From Achatina immaculata (Eukaryota; Mollusca; Gastropoda; Stylommatophora; Achatinidae): a stretch of DNA of 64,000 nt. Made by a program: the position numbers and the translations under genes. Of this stretch, positions 1-10,688 are shown in pieces (position 1 is the first letter of the stretch; each line of letters begins with the position of its first letter). The notes under the pieces were generated by a model, which searched no databases, was not told where the DNA came from, and saw only the letters and a program-made list of their open reading frames with translations. The DNA lies in assembly GCA_009760885.1 (NCBI GenBank), contig CM019713.1, positions 23,568,427 to 23,632,426 on the forward strand, read 5' to 3'.

Positions 1-400
1 GTGTCTCTTTCTCTTCAATGTCTGTCACATATTAGTGATCTATACTGAGAGGGAAAAAAACATACAATATTAGTACAAAAGCACCTAGCCTACTTCTCCA
101 CAACAAACATTAGCAGAATGTCCTGCTTCAGCTATGACAAGGGCACTGCAGACTATTGAATCATCTCTGTCAATCTTTGATATCCTTTCTTTGGAACATA
201 AACACCAGATCTGTCCATTATATACAGATCTACGAAACTAGATTTTGACATGTATAAATCAGAGAACTGCAAAGCTGTCACTAGAAATGGGAGAAAATTA
301 TGGACCTCATTCTGTTTCTAATTTAATAAGATCCAGCAAGGAAGATGGAAAAAAAAAACAATAAAATCTTGTTGTTTTTGGTTATATTCATTCAGAGACC
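1..400. other. no recognisable gene
   Basis: AT-rich sequence with no convincing ORF or repeat. The last bases merge into the relict histone 3' region that begins near 401. Confidence 0.5.
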
Positions 401-450
401 AATCTCTGGGAAATTTGTTGGTAGGTCCTGAAAGGGAACTGGTTATAGGG
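401..450 (-). pseudogene. relict histone gene 3' processing region
   Basis: About 50 bases align with the 3' flank of the histone H1 gene at 3337-3385. Both read, on the plus strand, an AATCTC block, a GGA..ATTG block, the stem-loop and then CTGGTTAT. The stem-loop counterpart is 424-439. It matches the reverse complement of the histone 3' stem-loop except for a few bases, so the stem no longer pairs fully. No H1 coding sequence is seen beside it. I read it as the leftover end of a lost histone gene copy; a chance match is the alternative. Confidence 0.5.
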
Positions 451-765
451 TTCAGTGGTACAAAGAAAGTTAACTAAGCACAGGAAAAGGAAATTAGAGA
501 TAGTCTGACTGACATCTGATATTACTTTATTTATCTTTCATCAACTAGGATAACAGATGTATGGAGTCCACACCTTTGTCTTCTAACTCTGTCCTACTGT
601 TTAATTTAATTTTTTTTTTTTACTGGGGTGGTAAGTTTATTGCTTCATGTTATCAACAGGAAGATGTAATTATGAACAGCAGCAAATACACAAATGAATG
701 CAGATAGCAGTACACATAAGGTATCCAAAGCAAAACTCATGTAGTATGTTGGATGCAGCATATAG
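451..765. other. no recognisable gene
   Basis: AT-rich spacer with a T-run near 609-620. ORFs crossing here are antisense readings of the U2-like region and look random. Confidence 0.4.
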
Positions 766-946
766 AAGTAACATTCAGCCTTTTGGCTAAGATCAAAGTG
801 TAGTTCTGTGCTCTGTAGAATGTACACTTTGTTATTTTGGAACCAACGAGATGCTTGAGGCCTGCCCTGCACATTGAATGCCTGGGGTAAGGTCCACATC
901 TGGTTAAGGGTGGACCTGGTTTGCAGTACCACTTGGTCACGGCCTG
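766..946 (+). pseudogene. U2 snRNA-like retropseudogene
   Basis: The 5' part (774-805) carries the conserved U2 start, including CCTTTTGGCTAAGATCAA and then GTGTAGT. These are the U2 stem I and branch-point-recognition neighbourhood. The middle keeps a weak match to the region around the U2 Sm site (TTATTTTGGA, CGAGATG). The end (913-930) matches the U2 3' loop, GACCTGG..TTGCAGTACC. Total length is about 180, close to the usual 185-195 nt. The branch-site-pairing GUAGUA is changed (GTAGTT), and the region after it is heavily mutated, so it is not a functional spliceosomal RNA. An A-run at 962-974 follows, which suggests insertion through an RNA intermediate. Confidence 0.75.
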
Positions 947-975
947 TTGTTTTCGTCGTCTTAAAAAAAAAAAAA

Positions 976-1327
976 CACTCAGTACATAGTACATAAGTCA
1001 TAGCATATAGTAGCATACAGTATGTAGTAGCTTACACTAACACACATTATGTAGTATGTAGAAGCAGTAGCATCTGCTACAGAGTGTAGTGTCTGCTCTG
1101 CAACAGGAAAATAATCAAAACAACTCATCCGAACTATGAATAACGTAAGAATTACACACTTTCTCACCAACTCCTACTCCTCAGATCCGTTTCTCAATGT
1201 CCCGCATTCTGTAGGTCTCTCTTTCTCTCCCTATTCAAACCACTCTCTACTTAGATATTGCATATAAGATCTAGCATAACTTACTGAACACCAATCAAAA
1301 CAGAATAATGTTTACATATATTTACAC
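976..1327. other. low-complexity spacer
   Basis: Contains many short CATAGTA/GTAGTATGTAG-like words between 985 and 1075. No gene is seen. Confidence 0.4.
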
Positions 1328-1425
1328 CATATAGTCTGCAGCATTGCAAAAGCCTGGTGTGCTTTAGTAAGTCTGCTGTTGATGTCCTCTGTGCTGTCTC
1401 AGTTTTCTACTACTGTAGTTTTCTA
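1328..1425 (-). mobile_element. LINE-D fragment (reverse transcriptase thumb)
   Basis: About 100 bases match the minus-strand LINE-D copy at 23203-23300 almost word for word, for example the shared CATATAGTCTGCAGCA and TCTGCTGTTGATGTCCTCTG words. On the minus strand it encodes the segment after the YLGS motif of the LINE-D reverse transcriptase. No TSD was recognised. Confidence 0.75.
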
Positions 1426-2496
1426 GAACTGTAGCCCATTTAGATAAAATAAACTAACAGCTGCAGAACCTAGTAAAATGAAGTAATAATCTTAACCATG
1501 AACCACCCTTAACAACCTTACAGACAGATGTAGTGGATTCTGCTCACATTCACCATTCCATAACCACACCTTCCCTGATCTTTAGCAGACTGAATACTTC
1601 ATTTGAGTAACTGTGCTGAGATGAAGAATGCACTTTATCCCTTCATCAAGACTGCATCAAATTCCAAAACCAATAACTACTGTTGAATTTCAGCTCTTGA
1701 GCTCCTTAACAAACAATACAATCTTGCTGACTCCTGTTTATGCTACTGACTGACCCTGTATCTAAAAACTGTTTCCAGCTCCATAGGTCACATAAAAGCT
1801 GATTTCCTTTGCTAAGAAGTACCCCTCACCCCCCCCCCCCCCCCATATGAGCATGACTTCTCTCTCTAAAAAGAAATTTACAACATAGCCTTTTATCATA
1901 ACTAAAACTTTCTTTAATCATCCCTGCAAGTATAATGTCAGCTTTCTGTAAAGACAGATAGCTACCTAACAACTTTAGAAATAAACTGGTATGCAAAGAC
2001 TGGGAATATAAACTCTGATACTGATACCTTATATAAATTGATATGATTATTGACATAGGTATGATATATTACATAGATCAGCATCAGAAATCAGAATATA
2101 CTTTTAGCAACTTTGAAACTAGATTTATGCACAGCAGACTGATAGATCAAAGTAGGCACAATTAGTTTTGAGAAATTGTATACAAAGTTTTATGTACATT
2201 TTTTTTTCCCTAATCACACACTATGGGCACTTGGGTCCCAAAGAAAACAAAAATAGATTTAGAAGGAATGAAATGTGCATAATTAGAAAAAAAATAATGC
2301 ATGTTACTCGACTTGGGAACCATTCAGCTTGTGATGAAAGGATAAAAAAAAATGATGAAAAAAAGGACTTTGTATATTTCAACACCTCTATAATAAAAGA
2401 AAGGCAGTGAAAAGACAGGTGCTGGCGTCCCCACTTCAAAAGCTGTAGGTCTAGAAATAAACTTTACACCACATTCTTATAGCAAAACAGCATCTG
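1426..2496. other. no recognisable gene; poly-C run
   Basis: AT-rich. Holds a 16-base C run at 1829-1844. The ORFs here are short and low-complexity, and I could assign no coding region. Confidence 0.4.
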
Positions 2497-2868
2497 GCTA
2501 TCTGATTTATGCATGCGAAAGCTGGAAAACAACTAAAGAAACACAAGAATTTTACTCTTTGAAAACAAATGCCTAAGGAAAATACTTGGTATAAAGTGGA
2601 ACGAATTCAAGAACAGAGATAAGGTAGATGAGCAAACAACAATCTGTCTTACGGGTGATCAGAAAAAGAAGTTAGACTTATGCAGGCCATGTGATGAGAA
2701 TAAACAATCGGAATACCAAAAGAAGCTATCAAGTGGAGCACAACAGGCCGAAGAAAAATGACCGCGTGAAACAGTTTAGTGGGCATAACATCCCATTGGG
2801 GTTGAAAGACACCGAGAACAGGATCTTGGCAAACAACGGAACCGGAAAGGATGCAAGATGTTCCAGAT
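2497..2868 (+). mobile_element. LINE-C 3' fragment
   Basis: Matches the end of LINE-C: the TTTATGCATGCGAAAGCTGG block (YACESWK), then the block for GHVMR..AIKWSTTGRRK, and the terminal AAGGATG..AAGATG block. The frame is broken by several stops and indels. It is 5'-truncated and dead. Confidence 0.8.
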
Positions 2869-3350
2869 CAAAATTGTGCTAGGTATATCCGAGATGCAAA
2901 GCAATATTAAATGCATTATTTTAAAATATCTGATAAGATTTACACTGACCTGTTATGCCCCTTGGCGTGTTAGAAGCGATTGAATCTTTTGATCATGAAA
3001 AATGTTTCCAGCACCATTACAAGTATAGCTACATGTACTGATATCAGTCCTGAAAATCATAGTATCGGCGATTATTCACCGTGCAAATCGTGTTATTCTT
3101 AAAATAAATGTCATAATCGTGGCACGTCCTGAGAGCGAAGGTTGGCGGCAGTCTCCTCACATGGCACTCAAGCCTGCTAGCCGGTTTTTTCTCAGTCACA
3201 GAGTGAAAGAAAACGATAAAAAAACATAAAGTGAAGCAATGGAATAGCACGAAAAGGAGGCAGAACAATGAAGGGAAAACATAACAATGAAGTGACTAAC
3301 TAGAAGTAGTAATGGCTATTAATCAGCTTGAGATCAATCTCCAGGAAGAT
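2869..3350. other. spacer downstream of histone H1
   Basis: No gene or repeat recognised. The minus-strand ORF at 3044-3268 has no familiar motif. Confidence 0.4.
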
Positions 3351-3356
3351 TGGGTT

Positions 3357-3372
3357 GGTCCTGATAAGGACC
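3357..3372 (-). promoter_or_regulatory. histone mRNA 3' stem-loop
   Basis: On the minus strand this reads GGTCCTTATCAGGACC: a perfect 6-bp stem with a 4-base loop. It fits the metazoan histone 3' stem-loop bound by SLBP. It lies about 41 bases after the H1 stop codon, where such signals belong. A clear purine-rich U7 target (HDE) was not identified downstream. It implies a replication-dependent, non-polyadenylated H1 mRNA. Confidence 0.93.
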
Positions 3373-3413
3373 TGGTTATGGCGCAGAGTAAAACAGTGGT
3401 TGGGTTCAGTTAT

Positions 3414-4043
3414 TTACTTGGCAGCTGCAGCTTTCTTCGGGGCCTTGGCCTTCTTGGGTGCTGCTGGTTTTTTGGCAACTTTGGGCTTGGCGGCGGCCTT
3501 AGGCTTTGCTGCGGCTGGCTTCTTTGGAGTCTTGGGCTTTGGCTTGGCTGCCTTCTTGGGAGATTTGGGCTTCTTGGCTGCTGCCGGTTTCTTGGTGCCA
3601 GGCTTCTTGGGAGATTTGGGCTTCTTGGCTGCTGCTGGTTTTTTGGGCTTGGCTGCTTTCTTTGGAGACTTGGGTTTCTTGGCTACCTTGGCTTTGGGTT
3701 TCTTCTCAGTCTTCTCGCCAAGTCTGAAAGAACCAGCGGCGCCTGTTCCCTTGGACTGTTTCAAACCTCCGGCCTTGACACCAGCCTTCAGTGCGGCTTT
3801 GAGACGAGCATTGATTGCAGTAGGGTTGTTTCCAACCTTGTAGTTGGCGATGATGTATTTGAGGATAGCCTGGCGCGAAGAACCTCCCCTCTCCTTCAGC
3901 GAAGCGATGGCTGCGTTGATCATGATCTTGTACTGTGGGTGGGCAGATGAAGTCTTGGGCTTGGATCCGGCCTTCTTCTTCGGGGCCTTAGTAGTGGCGG
4001 CAGCAGCTGGTGCGGCTGGGGCAGCAACGGCAGCGTCAGACAT
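3414..4043 (-). CDS. histone H1 (linker histone)
   Basis: A complete intronless ORF of 209 residues. It encodes linker histone H1, which binds nucleosome entry/exit DNA and compacts chromatin in the nucleus. Residues 1-31 are an Ala- and Lys-rich tail. Residues 34-109 are the winged-helix H15 domain, from SSAHPQY through LKERGGSSRQAILKYI to GTGAAGSFRLG. Residues 110-209 are a Lys/Ala/Pro tail with repeated KSPKK and KTPKK motifs, typical CDK-type phosphorylation and DNA-binding sites. The start codon is the only one giving the usual MSDAA N-terminus. It has a TATA-like box upstream and a histone stem-loop downstream. No core histone genes are next to it here, so it is a lone H1 or the edge of a dispersed cluster. 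Overlapping plus-strand ORFs are antisense shadows. Confidence 0.97.
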   Translation of the reverse strand: MSDAAVAAPAAPAAAATTKAPKKKAGSKPKTSSAHPQYKIMINAAIASLKERGGSSRQAILKYIIANYKVGNNPTAINARLKAALKAGVKAGGLKQSKGTGAAGSFRLGEKTEKKPKAKVAKKPKSPKKAAKPKKPAAAKKPKSPKKPGTKKPAAAKKPKSPKKAAKPKPKTPKKPAAAKPKAAAKPKVAKKPAAPKKAKAPKKAAAAK

Positions 4044-4135
4044 AGTAATAGCTTTGCGAATAAACGAACTTTAGCTCGGGCGTTGCGGAACTCCGATGAT
4101 GAGCGACGTCGAATGATAACGAGACTGTTACATTG

Positions 4136-4147
4136 CTCTATTTAAAC
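4136..4147 (-). promoter_or_regulatory. TATA-like element of the histone H1 gene
   Basis: The minus strand reads GTTTAAATAGAG about 95 bases before the H1 start codon, a plausible TATA variant giving a short 5' UTR. The region just upstream is GC-rich (CGCGCGG near 4155), unlike its AT-rich surroundings. I did not find an H1 AAACACA box. Confidence 0.55.
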
Positions 4148-4149
4148 TA

Positions 4150-5748
4150 CAGACCGCGCGGACGTCTCAGAAAGCTACGCGTCACAGCCACTTTAAACCC
4201 GCTAGCGAAGTCCACATTTCCTAGATACAATGGCCGATCTGTGCGATGTGGCATATTTATATTAATCGTTTCTCTGTAGCTACAGTTAAATACAATGGCG
4301 CATGTCACTTTATCAATTAAAGGATAGATGAAATAACAATTTCATGATGTATTCCCTATTACATGGGCGTAGAAAATAAATTAATCGTGTATTTTCATGC
4401 CTACCTGCTGTACACAAGGAGGCTATGACATGTTTGAAAACATCTATTTCATACATAAATTACTTTTAACTAGACTACATTTCATGTTAAAATATGTAAA
4501 ACTAAGCTATCTTTCGGTTTCGTACAATTTCTGCGGCTTTTATTTATGTTTTTAGTTTAAAATGTAGTTTTTTTCAGAGGCTCGATTCCACATTTCGACC
4601 AACTCTCCGAACTCAATTTGCCTCTTCGAAATCAAATATCTTAGTAAAGAGCCTAGTTTAGCCTACTTTATATGTAAAAACTAAATTAAATATAACATTC
4701 TAAATACATTTCAAGTGAATAAGCTTCATTTGATGCCGTAGAAGGGTAAACATTGCCATTTGTTTTGCTGTAAAGCGTCAGTCAAATCTGTAGTCTTACG
4801 TGCTCTGACCTTTGAATGTTGACAAACAATATGCCTGTATTTAAGGCTTTAGCATTCGTTAAATGCTTTACAGTTAGATTAATGTGTGTGTTTTGTAAAT
4901 ATTATTTTAGCTTTCATTAAATTCGTGAGTTGTAATCATGTATTAGACCCTACAATGAAGAAGAACATCAACTTTTGTAAGTGGGTTATCAGCACCGATC
5001 CCGCCATTTTCCTCTCTCTCACGTACTTCATTCGGTCTCTCCAAATTCAAATAAATTTCTTGTAATATATTTGATCAAGAGCTGAGAAAATGTTCAACGA
5101 CAAGAAATAATAGGCCACTATTATTACATTTACTCAAGCGCCTTTTCTTTGCTTGTAATTGTCGACAATTATTTGGCTTTTCAAACTCGTAGGTCGTATA
5201 TCTTGTGCTAATGTCGGCTAGGCCTAGTGTCTTGTCTATGTTATGTTATATCCAGTAAGGTTTTTTTTTCAGTAAATGATAATATACAAAATTTATAGTT
5301 AAGACAAATATGTATTTTTATTTTTTAAAAAATATGTTTCATAACTTTTACGCCAAATGACTATCTTCCCCTATACAACGGGGTCTGTATACTACAACAA
5401 ATAATGGAGACAACAGTTTCGACTCCTTTAAAAAAAAAAACTGATTTTCTTACAATTAACAATCTCATCAGTTATTTTGTCTTAACTAAAAGCCTGTGCC
5501 CACATCTGTTAAATAATGCTGCTTCTAAGTTGAATGCCATTACATTATTTATAATAATAAGAGGGAATTCCCCTACAAATGTTGCCGTGAAAATACTGTG
5601 TAAGCAAATATTCCAAATAAAACCTTATAAAAAATACATAAAATAAAAAAATACTATTCATCACCATTCATAGCTTTAAGGAAATGTATGAATACTATAT
5701 ATCTAACATATTTTAAAAGTTATAGTGAAAGAACGAAACAGAACAAAA
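4150..5748. other. AT-rich intergenic region
   Basis: No gene, RNA or clear repeat recognised between the H1 promoter and the SINE. The plus ORF at 5404-5646 (80 residues) has no recognisable motif. Confidence 0.45.
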
Positions 5749-6001
5749 CAGAACTAATGTAAAAGTAAAGTAAAGATAGTCCCATAGCAAATGCCGTAGG
5801 GGGTGAAGCGTTAGAGACCAGTTCCTTTCCTCGCTGCCTTTACTTCCCAGATTTTATCTGGTACCCATTTTGCGAGGCTGGGTCGACCTCGGGGCCGTAT
5901 TGGAAAAAAAATCCCGCTCAGCTGGGGATTCGAACCCTCGACCATTTGGTTGCTAGACGAGTGCTCTAACCACTACGCTAGCCGGCCTCAGAACTAATGT
6001 A
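5749..6001 (-). mobile_element. SINE-T, tRNA-derived SINE with target-site duplications
   Basis: The minus strand begins near 5988 with a tRNA-like head. An A box of the type TAGCGTAGTGGTTAGAGCAC and a B box GGGTTCGAATCCC are visible, the two RNA polymerase III promoter elements. A T-run and a conserved core follow: GTCGACCCAGCCTCGCAAAATGGGTACC, broken here as GTCGACCCAGCC then TGGGTACC. It ends near 5762. It is flanked by a perfect 13-bp duplication, CAGAACTAATGTA, at 5749-5761 and 5989-6001, which fixes the insertion. The body is about 227 bp. Another member lies at 34745-34970. Confidence 0.92.
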
Positions 6002-7114
6002 TGTTTCGTTACTTCCATATATCTTTGACGAGCAGTATACATATTGTATAATTTAGTAATGCATACAATGTACATTGGCACATAGTTGAGTCCTGGTGAA
6101 GCAAGGAGAATAGTTCATTTAAATAGCTTGAATCCTGACCTGGATATTATATTTCAGTGGACAAAAGAAAATCTTCATGTTTTATGATACTCGCTCATGA
6201 CGTTCTCATCAGTGAAGGAGATTTTAAAACACAAACAGGCAAACAAAAACAAAACAAAACAAACGAACAATATATTAATGTACCCCTTTATTTTTATTGC
6301 GGTGGACAAAAACGCAGTTCATTTCTAATTGAAAAAAAAGAGGGTTTAAGGAATTATTTAATAAAGACAGTAATGCAGCCAACGTCCTTGAACTTGCCAT
6401 AACAATGGTACTGCGAAGCTAAGAAAAACAGTTTTATACATAAATCATTTTGTGTGAATATTTGCACAATTTACCCAAGTGCAATCTCACTGCGTGCAGC
6501 TAAGCAAGTAGGGTTCATAATCAAATAAGTATACTGAAACGTTTTCTGCTGTTTTGTCATACATTTAATTCTAAATGTCTGGTACACATTCGTATTTATT
6601 TTGTTACTAAAATAAACTTTACAACATAATCGAGAAAGTGGGTACAATTTTATCTCTGTGAGCAAAGATGGTGTCACAGTTATCAAGGCCAGTGAAATAA
6701 AGTTGGACAAAACTCTGCCCCCATCTCTTCGTTGGTGTTAAAAAAAAAAAAAGGGCTCAGTCTAGTTAACTCCATGGTGGGGAAGTTAAGCAGCCTATTA
6801 TTAACAGATCTTCTCCAGGTCTTCAAACTGGTCACATTAGTCCACTCCTAGTTCATTACGACGTTCAACACCTTCACGGCGTCGGTTGGTAAGAACATCC
6901 AGGGAGACAACAGCAGCTCCTATACTATTTAAAATTCTAATACACACAAAGCTCATTTTTGTTTTTTTAAAAACCTGTTTTGCACATTATTATGCATCAT
7001 TTTCTAGTGTGCCGACCGTTTGAGGAAAATATAAATACTAACACCATACCCCATAGATGCCTTCATGGCATAATACGGTTAACTTTACTTTAATTTACAT
7101 CATAACGCAAAATT
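6002..7114. other. no recognisable gene
   Basis: AT-rich. ORFs at 6157-6402 (+) and 6471-6710 (-) show no known motifs. There is an A-run at 6740-6752. Confidence 0.4.
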
Positions 7115-7408
7115 TGACAATGTGAATTCGATGCAAGAAAAAACAGATACCCTGTTTTCACTGGCTAGTAAAATAGGATTTGAAGGAATAAGAGAATCCC
7201 AAAACAAGCTATCAATTGGAACACACCAGGCTGAAGAAAAGGAGGTCAACTACGTGAAACTCTAAAGAGGAGATTTGAGAGAGGCCAGTTTGGTAGACAT
7301 AAAATCCCTTGATGAGGTTGAAAAGCTCACAGAAAATAGGAAAACTTGGCGAACTACCATTCTAGCCCTATGCGACATTTAACGGCACGGGAAGGATGTA
7401 AGAAGATA
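7115..7408 (+). mobile_element. LINE-C fragment with internal deletion
   Basis: The first 75 bases match the LINE-C RT region after the YADD-like motif (SMQDKTDSL..SKIG; compare 57665-57735). The sequence then jumps directly to the C-terminal block (AIKWNTT..RGRPRETLKR..ENRKTWRTT) and ends with the family terminus, CGGGAAGGATGTAAGAAGA, at 7407. Roughly 450 bases of the intact order are missing. Confidence 0.8.
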
Positions 7409-7639
7409 ATGGTGTTACAATATCACTGAAATTGTGACCTGCTATTATTAAGGATTCTTTTCTGTCGATTTGGCTACTTTCATACCGTAACTTGTCTTTT
7501 TAACTTCATCATTTTTTGGAGGATTCATAACTAGAGGCTAAATTGTATACATCTGTCACCCCTCGATAATAAGAAAGAGAGGACACAAGCTTGGGGCAAA
7601 ATCTTTGGGACTTCTATTAGGATCTGGAGAGGACTGCGA

Positions 7640-7712
7640 GCTTTGCCATGTCGACAGGGATCAGAATCTGATGTGACCAAAAACCTCGAACGCAGACGAA
7701 GAAGAAGAAACA
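7640..7712 (+). mobile_element. GAA-tailed repeat end
   Basis: Ends CGAACGCAGACGAAGAAGAAG, the same kind of 3' terminus (CGAACG-like then GAA repeats) as repeat-H and SINE-G. The sequence upstream to about 7530 has no recognised relation. Confidence 0.4.
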
Positions 7713-7879
7713 GCTTAAATTTTAAAAGTTCGATCAATATTTCAACGTTATTAAATATTTCTTCTGCCGTTTCCTCCTCACTCTCCGTTTTTTTTTCTTC
7801 TTCTGAAATCGCCATGGAAAGACATTGGCTGCTTTATGTCATGGTTTGCAGATAGGCAGTGATATCTGCTCTTTTCTAC

Positions 7880-8100
7880 TCAACACATCAATCTTCAGTA
7901 TATCGTTGTTCTATGCCAGGTTTGCATTCCCATTTCGATTCGTATTCACTTGACCATGCTGATCTGCTACTGGGGGGGGGGGGGGGGCACTACGTATATG
8001 TAGAATAGATTCTTTATCAGCTATGGTTCGTTACCCTTGCCACAAGCAGTCAGCTATTGGTCATTCAGCTTGAGTACTGTGTTTTTGTCCCCAACTCCAA
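7880..8100 (-). mobile_element. SINE-G copy, diverged
   Basis: Aligns with the SINE-G copy at 33410-33640: a CAACACATC block, a TATTCACTTG.CCA block, a long G-run (7972-7987) after CTGCT, and the terminal TCATTCAGCTTGAGT. The GAA tail is not preserved. Confidence 0.6.
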
Positions 8101-8117
8101 GGCGTGCATCTCAAATA

Positions 8118-9441
8118 AACTCTGACAGTCCAAGTCTAGCTCCTGGCCTTCTCGTGGCGGAACTGTTTAAATTGACAGGAGAAATGGCGAAAGGCGAATA
8201 TCTGGCGCCTGAAAACCAGACGCTTTCGTGTAGATGAGAGTCTTGTTTGATAGCTCATCTAGGAGAAGGAAAGCTGATTTAAAACTCGCTGCTGGCGAGA
8301 TTCTTCAGGTGCCGTGCATGGGGCGAAACTCCTCTCGGCCAATGAAGAAAAATACGATTAGGTTCCCGCGCAGTGCCGCCGTGGAAAAGGTGAAGGAAAG
8401 GATTAAGTGAAGTAATCAGTTGTCTCGAGGTCAGGGCTACTCAAATCACGGCACCTCTGCTCTAGAGGCTGGCCACGTCCTATATACACCCATACTGTGG
8501 CAGATTGCCTAACCCGGCTTAACCCAGGGGATAAATTAATACATCTGCTGGCGAGATTCTTCGGCTGCCGCGCGTGGGGTGAAACTCCTCCCGGCCAATG
8601 AAGAAAATGCAAAAATGAGATTAGGGTTGCCGTGCGGCGGTGCTGTGAAAATGTGATGGAAAGAATAAAGTGAAGTTTAATCGGTATGTCCAGTAGTCTC
8701 GCGGCGAGAGCTACTCATACCACGGCACCTCTGCTCTAGAAGCCGGCCACGTCCGATACACACTCATACTGGTGAAATATGCCTAAACTGGTTTAACCCA
8801 TGGGTGGAACTTGATGACTTCTCATGTCACGGTACCTCCGCTCTAGAGGCCAGTCACGCCCTAAATACGCCCATACTGGGATAATACGCCTAAAACGGCG
8901 TAACCCAGGGGTGAAACTTACTATTGGCGAGGATTCGTCCTCCTGGACAAAAGCTCCGTCCTAGTCATAACTAGGAAGGGCAGGGGCCACGACCACAAAA
9001 TGCTGAAGTCGGAGACACTGGACTAGGGCAGCCTAGATAGGCAACCACCTCTCACCCGGCGGGGATATATGCGTATCCTAATCACGCCAAGATTTTCCGG
9101 TGAGAAAGTCCAACGCTGGACTGGATGGGCAACTATCTCTCACCTGGCGGGGATATACTGATATCCAAAACATGTCGAGGTTTTCCAGTGAGAAAGTCCA
9201 ACTCTAAATTAAACTGGTGCAATGAAAACCACAGTGTCACGCAATCCCGCTTCTGCAACCCACCGAGAATACAGGCCCAAGCTCCGCGATACTCTGAACC
9301 TCTTGTGGTCCTCTCAGAGATCTCTTTTGGTCCTCTCGGGGGCCACAGGACCTCTTGTTGTCCTATCAAGGACATCAGGAGTAAATTCAATAGGATCACG
9401 GGGTGGTCTTGGTGGTAGAAGCGACCGAAGAAGAAGAAGAA
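8118..9441 (+). repeat. repeat-H, GAA-tailed interspersed repeat
   Basis: Shared with 18774-19812 along nearly its whole length. It begins at TCTGACAGTCCAAGTC. It contains about three diverged internal repeats of 210-250 bp, each with a CACGGCACCTCTGCTCTAGA-type block and a CATACTG..CTTAACCCAGGG block. A GGCGAGGATTCGTCCTCCT block follows, then two copies of a CTCTCACC.GGCGGGGATATA block. It finishes with a CGAMCGAAGAAGAAG tail (9421-9441). No long ORF is conserved, so it could be a LINE 3' UTR or a non-autonomous element. From 8285 on it lies in duplication copy 1. Confidence 0.7.
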
Positions 9442-9604
9442 GTCCGCAATCAAATATGTTTATTAGAAGCATTATTTATTATTATTTATGAGATATTATG
9501 GCCAGACATATTGAGAGAAATGACGACTGTGGTAAGACTGTCTCTAGTAATAAAACTATATAGAGGTGTATGGTTAAGTTTTGGCGCCAGCGTTGGCGAA
9601 CTAT

Positions 9605-9797
9605 AGCCAGGAAAGGCCCTGTTCTAGCTCTTGGTGGTGTACGTGAGAACAGACGGTAGTCTGGCCAAGTGAATAGGGGTCACAGTTGGAAGACGAGCCC
9701 GGTGTTAAAATGTGTCGAGCTAAAGTCGGATGTACAAGGCACATAGCTGTAACACAACACAACCAACGCCCTTTTGAGGGCAAACGATGAGGAAGGT
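9605..9797 (+). mobile_element. SINE-G copy (duplication copy 1)
   Basis: Reverse-complement match to 33350-33510. It shares GTCTGGCCAAGTGAATA, AAGTCGGATGT, the CAACACAACAC word and the terminal CCCTTTTGAGGGC-AACGA block. A second GAA-tailed end follows at 9843-9871 (GCGAACGAAGAAGAAGAAG). Confidence 0.7.
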
Positions 9798-9874
9798 GAA
9801 AAAGAAGAACAGGTCTTCATTTGCATGTTAGAGTTGTTTTCTTGTACTGAAGCGAACGAAGAAGAAGAAGATTA

Positions 9875-10125
9875 GGCTCACAAAAACTATAAAAATTAGA
9901 AAGCTGAGGTACTGGGGCCACAGTGGTTTGGAGAGGTTGATAATAGTAGGCATAGTGCCCGGCAGAAGAGAAGAGGAACGACCTCGATGCAGGTGGACTC
10001 ATAACCTCACGGAAAGTCTGAATATCTCACTGAGAGACACTGATCAAAGTGTGCAAGACCGCATTGCATTCAGGGAGACAGTGGGAGGGACAACATGTAA
10101 AGGGCATGTCACACGAAGAACATGA
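9875..10125 (+). mobile_element. LINE reverse transcriptase C-terminal fragment
   Basis: Translates to KLRYWGHSG followed by PGRREEERPRCRWTHNL, the conserved end of many non-LTR elements (a YxGH motif, then a basic GRRxxxRPRxRW motif), and runs to a stop at 10123-10125. The family is not assigned. The same sequence recurs in duplication copy 2 at 13103-13353. Confidence 0.7.
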
Positions 10126-10318
10126 AAAACCATAAGCTATATCAGTGCAACACACTAGACAGATTAGCAGATCTGTCAGAATTCTGGAATTGTCCAAACG
10201 GTCTTCAAATTTCAGAACACAACTTGCTGACGCGCACTCTCTTCGATATTAAAGTCAAAACACGACCCTCGAGGAAAAGAACATGAATGGAAAACTTAGT
10301 GCTGCAGGAAAAACTGCT

Positions 10319-10467
10319 ACTTCTTCTTCGAATGCGCTTAAAATACATATTCGCAGTTTTTTTTTCCCTTTCGTATCAGCTGGATTGTTTCTTGTTATTC
10401 CCAGAACTGGAGAGCTTAGTTTCTTGAGTAGTTTCAGTGTCCAGTAGGTGTCACCTCGGCGTTTCAT
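10319..10467 (-). mobile_element. GAA-tailed fragment on the minus strand
   Basis: Read on the minus strand it ends GCGCATTCGAAGAAGAAG at 10319-10336. The minus ORF across it shows no known domain. It duplicates at 13547-13695. Confidence 0.4.
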
Positions 10468-10471
10468 ATTT

Positions 10472-10612
10472 GCAGAGCTATCAGCCTATCTCGTTGATGA
10501 TCTGCAAATGGATGCATCAGCAGCAGGCCATCTTGCTCACAACCGAGAGGCCCACAGGAGTGTTGTTAGGGAGGCAAAGTTCCGCAAGGGACATGCAAAT
10601 AAATGAATGAAT
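10472..10612 (+). mobile_element. LINE-B 3' end with (ATGA)n tail
   Basis: Encodes the LINE-B C-terminus (ADDLQMDASAAGHLAHNREAH-like, then REAKFRKGHANK) and ends with the AATGAATGAATGA tail typical of this family. 5'-truncated. It repeats at 13700-13841. Confidence 0.85.
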
Positions 10613-10688
10613 GAGTCAAGTAAATCACGACTTAGTACTTAGACATCTGTCTAACATAATTTAGAGACACATATGATTTAGTAGATAC

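Noticed and set aside
766..946. A functional U2 snRNA gene
   Set aside because: The branch-site-pairing motif and middle stems are mutated.
3312..3950. Long plus-strand ORFs (212 and 171 residues) over 3312-3950
   Set aside because: They are antisense to histone H1 and are Leu/Gly-rich only because the H1 tail is Lys/Pro/Ala-rich.
5880..5990. A tRNA gene at 5920-5988 and another at 34900-34970
   Set aside because: The tRNA-like heads have B boxes but continue into SINE bodies, and one has TSDs; they are SINE heads, not tRNA genes.
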